Origin: a bacterium
Lineage (GTDB): Bacteria; Patescibacteriota; Minisyncoccia; Portnoybacterales; JAGGTM01
NCBI GenBank assembly: GCA_021163745.1
Contig: JAGGTM010000074.1
Location: 1 to 10,460 of the forward strand
Direction of reading: 5' to 3'
Length of the DNA stretch: 10,460 bases
Shown here: positions 4,864 to 10,460 of the stretch, one piece after another
Layout: the number at the start of each line of letters is the position of its first letter
Numbering within the stretch: position 1 is the first letter of the stretch
The notes under the pieces: generated by a model
The model's database searches: none
What the model was told of the DNA's origin: nothing
Seen by the model: the letters and a program-made list of their open reading frames with translations, nothing else
Made by a program: the position numbers and the translations under genes

Positions 4864-6573
4864 ATGATATTAGATTTAGAAGAAAAACTAAAATCTATAA
4901 GAAGAAAAGAGGAGGAAGAAGAAGCAAGAAAAAAAGCCCAAGAATTTGGGCTGCCATATCTTAATTTGTCCACTTATTTTATAGACCCTTCTGTAGTAAG
5001 CATTGTTCCTGAAGAAGAAGCAAAAAAAGGAAATCTGGCTGTAATCAAAAAAGAAGGAAAGAGAATATATGTAGCAGTAAAAGATCCTTTGGATAAAAAT
5101 ACCAGAGAGATTTTAGATAAATTAAAAGAACAAGGATATTATTACAATCTTGTTGTAGTATCTCCAAAAAGTCTACGAAAGGCATGGTCAAAATATCAAG
5201 AGATAATACCAGAAGCCAGTTTTATAAGACAAATACAAATAGACACTTCCTCAATTTTTCAGTTTCAGGCAGAAATTAAAAATTTAAATGGGTTAAAAGA
5301 AAAAATAAATGAATTACAATCCCAGCCCATCAGTTATACTTCCAAAATGCTCGAACTTATTTTAACCGGGGGTCTGCAGACTCTTGCTTCTGATATCCAT
5401 TTTGAAAGAGAAAAAAACAGAACTCTTCTTCGTTACAGAATTGACGGAATTTTATATGATGTAACCTATTTATCTTTAGAAAATTATAAAATGCTTTTAT
5501 CTAGAATTAAATTAATTTCAGGCCTTCTCATCAATATAACAGATGTGCCTCAAGATGGAAGTTTTTCTATTAAATTAAAAGATAAATTTATTGATATCAG
5601 AACTTCCTGCATCCCCGGGCTCTATGGGGAAAACATCGTATTAAGAATCCTTAATCCAGATTTAATTGATTTAAGTTTCTCTGAACTGGGATTAGAAAAG
5701 GACATGTTAAAAACAATGGAAAAAGAAATAAGAAAGCCAAATGGAATGATTGTAAATACAGGACCCACCGGTTGCGGAAAAACCACTACTTTGTATGCAT
5801 TTATAAAGGAAATAAATAAACCCAATATTAAAATTATTACGTTGGAGGACCCAATTGAATATCGTTTAGAAGGAATAGTACAAACAGAGGTAAACCGTGA
5901 AAAGGGGTATACCTTTTTAAAAGGGTTAAGATCTATTTTAAGACATGATCCTGATGTAATGTTGATAGGAGAAATAAGAGACAAAACATCTGCAGAAGTT
6001 GCTTTGCATTCTGCTTTAACCGGACATTTATTATTTACCACCTTGCACACAAACGACGCTGCCGGAGCAATACCCAGATACATCGAACTGGGGATAAAAC
6101 CTAATATTCTTGCCTCTGCTCTAAATGTAGTCATGGCACAAAGACTAGTAAGAAAGCTTTGTCCCTATTGCAAAGAACAAATTACTCCTTCTTCGTCTCA
6201 ATTGGAAAAAATAGAAAACGCAATAAAAAATATAGACAAACAGAAATTAAAATTAATACTAAAAACATCAAACCCTGTGTCTGCGGTTAAAAACGGAAAG
6301 ATAAAACTATACAAAGCAAAGGGATGTAAAAAATGCAGTAAAATTGGATATAAGGGGAGAATAGGAATTTTTGAAATGTTTGTAAAAGATGAAGAAATAG
6401 AAAAACTAATTTCTCAATCTCCTTCACATATCCAAATTTTTGAATTAACAAGAAAAAAAGGAATGAGAACTATGTATGAAGACGGAATATTAAAAGTGCT
6501 TCAAGGAATAACAACAATAGAAGAGGTAGAAAGAGTAGCAGGAAGTCAGTATCCACTAACCCGTAGGCAATAG
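4864..6573 (+). CDS. pilB: Type IV pilus assembly / type II secretion ATPase (GspE/PilB family)
   Basis: This hexameric cytoplasmic motor drives pilus extension at the inner membrane. The 569-residue chain has an N-terminal MshEN/GspE-like domain (to about 110), a linker, and the secretion-ATPase core. Walker A is GPTGCGKTT at 300-308, with Cys in place of the usual Ser. The Asp-box region includes ITLEDPIEYR, Walker B is MLIGEIRD with E370, and the His box region reads TTLHTND. A zinc-type tetracysteine is present: CPYC (433, 436) and CKKC (488, 491), typical of PilB/GspE rather than PilT. The family core ends around TTIEEVERV (residues 550-558); the final residues SQYPLTRRQ are an extra tail that coincides with the left arm of the inverted repeat of the minus-strand RNA. 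No pilus partner genes are in the window, so the exact system (pilus or competence) is not fixed. Confidence 0.93.
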   Translation: MILDLEEKLKSIRRKEEEEEARKKAQEFGLPYLNLSTYFIDPSVVSIVPEEEAKKGNLAVIKKEGKRIYVAVKDPLDKNTREILDKLKEQGYYYNLVVVSPKSLRKAWSKYQEIIPEASFIRQIQIDTSSIFQFQAEIKNLNGLKEKINELQSQPISYTSKMLELILTGGLQTLASDIHFEREKNRTLLRYRIDGILYDVTYLSLENYKMLLSRIKLISGLLINITDVPQDGSFSIKLKDKFIDIRTSCIPGLYGENIVLRILNPDLIDLSFSELGLEKDMLKTMEKEIRKPNGMIVNTGPTGCGKTTTLYAFIKEINKPNIKIITLEDPIEYRLEGIVQTEVNREKGYTFLKGLRSILRHDPDVMLIGEIRDKTSAEVALHSALTGHLLFTTLHTNDAAGAIPRYIELGIKPNILASALNVVMAQRLVRKLCPYCKEQITPSSSQLEKIENAIKNIDKQKLKLILKTSNPVSAVKNGKIKLYKAKGCKKCSKIGYKGRIGIFEMFVKDEEIEKLISQSPSHIQIFELTRKKGMRTMYEDGILKVLQGITTIEEVERVAGSQYPLTRRQ

Positions 6574-6733
6574 CCCTCTGAGATACCAGAGGGGGTGGGC
6601 TTTTCCGAGGAATAATCTAGCAGAAGCCGGATTACCCGAACTGAGAGAAAGCCCCCAAGAGACCTTTTGTGCTGGCTCTTATTGCCTACAGGTTAGCGGA
6701 TACTAAAAGTAGCCGTAATTTGGCTACCCTCCG
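6548..6733 (-). ncRNA. Predicted structured small RNA, 6S-like layout, family unassigned
   Basis: Bases 6548-6572 and 6680-6704 form a 25-pair helix. Its two imperfect pairs (6555/6697, 6562/6690) are A-C on the plus strand but G-U on the minus strand. Inside are three hairpins: 6674-6680 with 6657-6664 (one bulge); 6648-6654 with 6597-6603, containing 6630-6637 with 6610-6617; and 6587-6593 with 6574-6580. The inner helix also has two pairs that become G-U only on the minus strand. A 5' hairpin (6722-6727 with 6709-6714) precedes the long helix. A strong minus-strand promoter lies just upstream, so the RNA would start near 6733 and run about 190 nt. A long closing stem, an open centre with small side hairpins and a terminal stem, at this length, recalls 6S RNA, but I recognise no conserved 6S sequence. 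tmRNA, RNase P and SRP RNA signatures are absent. The 3' end and terminator are not visible. Confidence 0.6.
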
Positions 6734-6747
6734 TTTACTATTATAAT
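6720..6747 (+). promoter_or_regulatory. Candidate ruvB promoter (near-leaderless)
   Basis: TTGGCT (6720-6725, four of six) and a perfect TATAAT (6742-6747) are separated by 16 bases. The start would be about 6754, only some 7 nt before the ruvB ATG, implying a nearly leaderless message. Its -10 overlaps the -10 of the opposite RNA promoter within the palindrome ATTATAAT. Confidence 0.5.
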
Positions 6748-6767
6748 AGATTATAAAAATATGTCAA
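6740..6767 (-). promoter_or_regulatory. Strong sigma70 promoter for the minus-strand RNA
   Basis: On the minus strand, TTGACA (6762-6767) and TATAAT (6740-6745) are both perfect, separated by 16 bases. The predicted start is near 6733. The -35 lies within the first codons of ruvB. Such a consensus promoter facing away from ruvB needs a product, and the structured region directly downstream supplies one. Confidence 0.75.
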
Positions 6768-7777
6768 GGGTAACCACCTATGCACAACTAAATGAAGACA
6801 AAAAGCTAGACAATGCATTAAGACCAAAGAGTTTTAACGAATATGTGGGGCAGGAAAAAATAAAAAATAATTTAAAAATTCTAATTGAAGCAGCAAAAAA
6901 AAGAAGTGAAGCAATAGAGCATATCCTTTTATATGGGAATCCTGGCCTAGGGAAAACCTCATTGGCATATATAATTGCAAATGAACTAAATTCTAACATA
7001 AGAATAACTTCCGGACCAGCAATAGAAAAAGCCGGAGACTTAGCCGCTATTTTAACTAATCTAAATCAGGGAGATATCTTATTCTTCGACGAGTTTCACA
7101 GATTAAACAAAACACTGGAGGAAATTCTATACCCGGCGCTGGAAGATTTTAAGTTAGATGTAGTTATCGGAAAAGGCCCATCTGCAAGAACTTTGCAAAT
7201 TGATCTTCCGCGTTTTACTTTGATTGCCGCAACTACTAGAATTGGTCTAATTTCTTCTCCCTTAAGAAATAGATTTGGAATTACTTTCCACCTCAATTTT
7301 TATCCTCCTTCCGAGATTAAAAAAATCATCAAAAGATCCGCGGATCTTTTAAATATTCAAATTGAAAACGAGGCTGCTGAAATCATCTCCAATTGCTCCA
7401 GATTTACTCCTCGCGTGGCAAACAGGTTATTAAAAAGAGTAAGAGATTACGCACAAGTAAAAGGAGATGGAGTAATAACCAAAGAAATTGCAAAACAGGC
7501 ATTGGAAATGCTTGAAATTGATCATCTTGGCTTAGAGCCGACGGATAGATATATTTTGGAAACTATTATTGAAAAATTTGACGGAGGGCCAGTGGGAATT
7601 TCTGCGTTATCAGCAGCAACCAACGAAGAGAAAGATGCTATCGAGGAAATCTATGAACCATATTTAATGAAATTAGGGCTCTTAACAAGGACACCAAAAG
7701 GGAGAATAGTTACTAAATTGGCCTATAAACATCTAAACATAAAATACTCTAATAATGTTCAGAGCAAATTATGGTAA
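6761..7777 (+). CDS. ruvB: Holliday junction branch migration ATPase RuvB
   Basis: RuvB is the hexameric AAA+ motor that, with RuvA, moves Holliday junctions during recombinational repair. The 338 residues match the usual length. Motifs in order: LRPKSFNEYVGQ (20-31); Walker A GNPGLGKTS (59-67, Asn where Pro is common); Walker B LFFDEFHRL (D110, E111); sensor I and arginine-finger region TLIAATTRIGLISSPLRNRFG, residues about 153-173; and the C-terminal winged-helix domain with GGPVGISALS. The ATG at 6761 gives a short N-terminal arm before LRP, as in the family. No Shine-Dalgarno; the predicted promoter makes the transcript almost leaderless. ruvA and ruvC are not adjacent. The first codons double as the -35 of a divergent promoter. 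Confidence 0.96.
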   Translation: MSRVTTYAQLNEDKKLDNALRPKSFNEYVGQEKIKNNLKILIEAAKKRSEAIEHILLYGNPGLGKTSLAYIIANELNSNIRITSGPAIEKAGDLAAILTNLNQGDILFFDEFHRLNKTLEEILYPALEDFKLDVVIGKGPSARTLQIDLPRFTLIAATTRIGLISSPLRNRFGITFHLNFYPPSEIKKIIKRSADLLNIQIENEAAEIISNCSRFTPRVANRLLKRVRDYAQVKGDGVITKEIAKQALEMLEIDHLGLEPTDRYILETIIEKFDGGPVGISALSAATNEEKDAIEEIYEPYLMKLGLLTRTPKGRIVTKLAYKHLNIKYSNNVQSKLW

Positions 7778-7778
7778 A

Positions 7779-7865
7779 CCACGCTCTACAGCTTTACCCA
7801 ACACACCACGGCCTAACATTCGTGACGCGTGGTAAACCAGATGCAAGCTTAGAGCATTACCCTTG
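7779..7865 (+). other. GC-richer structured spacer after ruvB
   Basis: About half of these bases are G or C by hand count, against an AT-rich background, and no reading frame is convincing. GCTCTA plus AGCTT (7783-7794, one bulged C at 7789) pairs with AAGCTTAGAGC (7845-7855), an 11-pair helix. Inside, ACCACG (7805-7810) pairs with CGTGGT (7828-7833). Competing pairings exist: CCACGC 7779-7784 with GCGTGG 7827-7832, and TTTACC 7793-7798 with GGTAAA at 7773 or 7831. A 10-base direct repeat TGGTAAACCA occurs at 7772 and 7830. It could be a structured 3' UTR, a leader element of guaB or a small RNA. I recognise no known riboswitch. A T7 run at 7871-7877 follows at a distance. Confidence 0.45.
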
Positions 7866-7884
7866 GAATATTTTTTTCATTCAT

Positions 7885-7914
7885 CCAGAGACTACCTAGT
7901 AAGTTTCTGGTAGT
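7885..7914 (+). promoter_or_regulatory. Switch-like hairpin pair in the guaB leader
   Basis: CCAGAGACT (7885-7893) pairs with AGTTTCTGG (7902-7910) over nine pairs, one a G-T that is only allowed on the plus strand. ACTACC (7891-7896) can instead pair with GGTAGT (7909-7914). The two are mutually exclusive and end 12-16 bases before the guaB ATG, so they could control ribosome access. Confidence 0.35.
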
Positions 7915-7926
7915 GCGGCGGTAAAT

Positions 7927-9375
7927 ATGTGTATTCTTCCAGATTTAAATCTAACCTTTGATGATGTATTGTTATTGCCCCAAAAATCAAATATACTTCC
8001 CAAAGATGTGGAAGTAAAAACATATTTGGCCAAAAATCTTTATTTAAATATTCCTCTTATCTCCGCAGATATGGATACAGTAACCGAATCCAAACTGGCT
8101 ATTGCACTGTCCAGATTGGGTGGATTAGGAATTATCCATAAAAATCTATCTCCGGACAATCAAGCCGAGGAAGTTTACAGGGTTAAACGATCTGAAAGCG
8201 CGTTTGTTACAGATCCAATTACTCTATGCCCAAATAACACTATTGCCGATGCTCTAGAAATAATGAAACAAAATAACATTTCAGGCATTCCTATTACAGA
8301 AAATGGAAAATTAAAAGGAATTCTAACTATAAGAGATATAAGATTCGCAAAAAACGCAAAGACAAAAATATCCAAATATATGACCAAAAAAGTAATAACT
8401 GCTCCTACCGGAACAAATCTCAAAAAAGCAGAACAAATTCTTCACAAACACAGAATCGAAAAACTCCCCATAGTAGACAAAAAAGGAAATCTTAAGGGGT
8501 TGATTACATTTAAAGATATCAACAAAATAATTCAATGGCCCAAGGCAGTAAAAGACAAAAAGGGTAGATTAAAAGTTGGAAGTTCTATAGGAGTGGGGGA
8601 AGAAGCAATGGAAAGAGCAAAAAAATCTGTAAACGCGGGTGCCGATATATTAGTAATCTCTACCGCTCACGGACATTCCAGGGGAGTAATAGAAACAGTA
8701 AGACAAATAAGAAAAAAATATCCTAAAATAATTATTATGGCCGGAAACGTAGCCACAAAAGAAGGGACAAAAGATTTAGCCAATGCGGGAGCGCAAATAA
8801 TAAAAGTTGGAATAGGCCCTGGATCCATTTGCACAACCAGAATAGTAACCGGAGTAGGAATTCCGCAACTGAGTACAGTTTTAAACTGTTCTAAAGAAGC
8901 AAAGAAATTAAATGTGTCTATTGTTGCGGATGGAGGAATTAGATATTCAGGAGATATAACCAAGGCGATAGCAGCGGGAGCAGATGCAGTTATGATTGGG
9001 TCTTTGTTTGCAGGAACAGAAGAAGCGCCCGGCGAACTAATCTACTTCAAAGGAAAGGCGTACAAATCTTACAGAGGAATGGGATCCATAGGAGCGTTAA
9101 AAAGAGGGTCGTTAGATAGATACAATCAAGTGCCGGGAAAACTGGTGCCAGAAGGAGTGGAAGGAAGGGTGATATATAAGGGGCCGCTCAAAAATGTAGT
9201 AGACCAGCTTATTGGGGGGTTAAAATCAGGAATGGGGTTATGCGGGGCAAAAAATATGAAAGAGTTGCATAAAAAAGCAAAATTCATTAGAATCACCCCG
9301 CAGGCAGTAGAAGAATCTCATCCTCACAACATCCTAATTACAGAAGAAGCACCAAATTATCCAGGGAAAATATAA
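7927..9375 (+). CDS. guaB: Inosine-5'-monophosphate dehydrogenase
   Basis: IMPDH oxidises IMP to XMP with NAD+, the committed step to GMP. The 482 residues show the whole enzyme: the N-terminal LTFDDVLLLP, a tandem CBS (Bateman) module inserted at about 93-205, then the rest of the TIM barrel. The catalytic loop GPGSICTTR (297-305) carries the nucleophile C302; ADGGI and the flap YRGMGSIGAL (382-391) bind IMP; EGVEGRVIYKG (409-419) is the mobile flap region. One conserved position is changed: the usual Asp in DTAHGHS, which contacts the NAD ribose, is Ser245 here (ISTAHGHS). The ATG at 7927 puts LTFDDV at residue 9, as expected. No Shine-Dalgarno; hairpins precede the start. Its stop directly abuts the stop of argS on the other strand. 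Confidence 0.96.
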   Translation: MCILPDLNLTFDDVLLLPQKSNILPKDVEVKTYLAKNLYLNIPLISADMDTVTESKLAIALSRLGGLGIIHKNLSPDNQAEEVYRVKRSESAFVTDPITLCPNNTIADALEIMKQNNISGIPITENGKLKGILTIRDIRFAKNAKTKISKYMTKKVITAPTGTNLKKAEQILHKHRIEKLPIVDKKGNLKGLITFKDINKIIQWPKAVKDKKGRLKVGSSIGVGEEAMERAKKSVNAGADILVISTAHGHSRGVIETVRQIRKKYPKIIIMAGNVATKEGTKDLANAGAQIIKVGIGPGSICTTRIVTGVGIPQLSTVLNCSKEAKKLNVSIVADGGIRYSGDITKAIAAGADAVMIGSLFAGTEEAPGELIYFKGKAYKSYRGMGSIGALKRGSLDRYNQVPGKLVPEGVEGRVIYKGPLKNVVDQLIGGLKSGMGLCGAKNMKELHKKAKFIRITPQAVEESHPHNILITEEAPNYPGKI

Positions 9376-10460
9376 TTACATTTTACAGGGAGCGGAAATT
9401 CCCATTATATCCAAACTTTTCCTTAAAATAATCTCTGTGGATTTTACTAATGCTAGACGAGATAAAGTAATTTCTTTATCTTCGCCTATCACTCTGTTGG
9501 TCTCATAAAATTTATGAAAAATAGAAACTAATTCCAAGGTGTAATAACATAACCTATGCACCTGATAGTCATAAGCTATATCTTCAATTACCTCGGGGAA
9601 TCTAAGAAGTTGTTTGATTAATTCAATTTCATATTTGTGATTTAATAATCTGAAGTCCGCTCTAAATATCTCTGAATCTGTATATTTTGATCTTTTTAAA
9701 ATATTTCTTATTCTTGCGTAAGCGTACTGAATATAATAAACAGGATTTTTCTTTGATTCTTCTTTTGCTAAATCCAAATCGAAATCCAGATGAGTATCTG
9801 GAGAACGAGTTAAAAATAAAAAACGAGAAACATCTGTTCCCACCTCTTTGATTAGCTCGTCTAAGGTTATAAAGGTCCCCGCTCGTTTAGACATTTTTAT
9901 TTCTTTCCCATTTTTAAAAAGTTTTACTAGTTGTGTAATTATAATTTTTAATTCTCCTTTAATATCCAGTGCTTTCTTTGCTGCCATAACTCTTTTAATA
10001 TATCCAAAATGATCTGCTCCCCAAATATTTATTACTTTATCAAACTTTCTCCTTTTGAATTTGTCCCAATGATAAGCAATATCTGATAAAAAATAAGTAT
10101 GTTCTCCGCTTTTTTTAATAAGAACCCTGTCCTTATCATCTCCGAACTTTTTAGACTTAAACCATAATGCTCCATTTTTTTCATAAACCAATTTTCTATT
10201 TTTAAGCATTCTTATAACTTTATCTATTAATTTTGATTTATAAAGATAACTTTCTGAAAACCATTTATCAAATCTAATTCCCATCTTCTTTACAGTTGGT
10301 TTTATCATCTCATTTAAAATAATTCTCCCTGCTTTTTCTCCTGCTTTTTCAAAAGACATTCTTTCTAAATCTTTTTTTAATTTCTTTCTTATTTTTTCAA
10401 TATACTCTCCTTTATATATTCCTTTTTTAGGATTTAATATTGAAAAGCCAAGTTTTTTAA
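9376..10460 (-). CDS. argS: Arginyl-tRNA synthetase, C-terminal part (5' end outside window)
   Basis: This class I synthetase attaches arginine to tRNA-Arg. About 360 residues are visible. The frame stays open from the ATG at 10359 to the window edge, and the upstream residues (including YKGEYIEKI) match internal ArgRS sequence, so 10359 is not the true start. Visible signatures: IWGADHFGYIKR, the KMSKR loop within KMSKRAGTFITLDELI, then TRSPDTHLDFDLDLAKE and NPVYYIQYAYARI, all typical of ArgRS, and the anticodon-binding helical domain ending SAPCKM (families usually end SAPERM-like). The HIGH motif lies outside the window. No lesion is seen. It converges on guaB with no spacer, so a terminator must lie within a coding region or be absent. 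Confidence 0.95.
   Translation of the reverse strand, partial: KKLGFSILNPKKGIYKGEYIEKIRKKLKKDLERMSFEKAGEKAGRIILNEMIKPTVKKMGIRFDKWFSESYLYKSKLIDKVIRMLKNRKLVYEKNGALWFKSKKFGDDKDRVLIKKSGEHTYFLSDIAYHWDKFKRRKFDKVINIWGADHFGYIKRVMAAKKALDIKGELKIIITQLVKLFKNGKEIKMSKRAGTFITLDELIKEVGTDVSRFLFLTRSPDTHLDFDLDLAKEESKKNPVYYIQYAYARIRNILKRSKYTDSEIFRADFRLLNHKYEIELIKQLLRFPEVIEDIAYDYQVHRLCYYTLELVSIFHKFYETNRVIGEDKEITLSRLALVKSTEIILRKSLDIMGISAPCKM

Noticed and set aside
5622..6134. 170-codon open frame opposite pilB
   Set aside because: It lies antisense to the conserved Walker A/B region, whose codon constraints explain it.
6548..6704. Inverted repeat as a MITE or insertion-sequence remnant
   Set aside because: No transposase, no clear target duplication next to the arms, inner hairpins and a consensus promoter are present, and the imperfect pairs are consistently G-U on one strand, which indicates RNA function.
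6574..6706. Plus-strand riboswitch in a ruvB leader (a CTGAGATACC string recalls TPP riboswitches)
   Set aside because: The rest of the TPP core is missing, the plus strand gives A-C mismatches, and the likely ruvB promoter lies downstream of the structure.
6548..6733. tmRNA, RNase P RNA or SRP RNA
   Set aside because: No tRNA-like ends or tag frame, no RNase P core sequences, no SRP tetraloop/asymmetric-loop signature.
1..10460. CRISPR arrays, rRNA genes, prophage or toxin-antitoxin genes
   Set aside because: No regularly spaced repeats, no rRNA sequence and no such proteins were found on either strand.

Overview
The window looks like chromosomal DNA of an AT-rich bacterium, most likely a Patescibacteria/CPR lineage (Parcubacteria-like). 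This is an inference from several things: low G+C, lysine- and isoleucine-rich proteins, compact gene packing, tRNA genes without an encoded CCA end, almost no Shine-Dalgarno sequences, and housekeeping genes of bacterial type (bL19, RNase Y/YmdB, RuvB, IMPDH, ArgRS, PilB). No name can be given from the sequence alone.

Layout. (a) 1-286: a tRNA cluster. It holds the tail of one tRNA cut by the window edge, an aberrant tRNA-like copy with the same 3' end, a good tRNA-Ala(TGC), and a weak tRNA-like or hairpin stretch. (b) 287-1354: an RluA-family pseudouridine synthase and rplS (bL19), 9 nt apart and probably co-transcribed. (c) 1355-2276: an unusual patchwork. After rplS come a hairpin, the 5' half of a tRNA-Leu ending at its anticodon, a second diverged rplS C-terminal tail, a LAGLIDADG homing endonuclease gene overlapping that tail's stop codon, then a complete tRNA-Leu(GAG) into which the endonuclease frame runs, and a bidirectional terminator. 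(d) 2298-4639, minus strand: ymdB and rny, the conserved RNase Y/YmdB pair, behind a strong promoter. (e) 4864-6573: the pilus/secretion ATPase pilB. (f) 6541-6767: a large inverted-repeat structure whose non-Watson-Crick pairs all become G-U on the minus strand, preceded by a near-perfect sigma70 promoter. This is best read as a minus-strand structured RNA gene diverging from ruvB. (g) 6761-9375: ruvB and guaB, separated by a relatively GC-rich structured spacer. (h) 9376-10460, minus strand: the C-terminal part of argS, running off the window.

Most genes are core information processing: translation (tRNAs, bL19, pseudouridine synthase, ArgRS), RNA turnover (RNase Y, YmdB), recombination (RuvB) and GMP synthesis (GuaB), plus one type IV pilus motor. 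The two things worth a second look are the homing-endonuclease patchwork at tRNA-Leu and the minus-strand RNA between pilB and ruvB. The latter has the general layout of 6S RNA but was not matched to any family by sequence.
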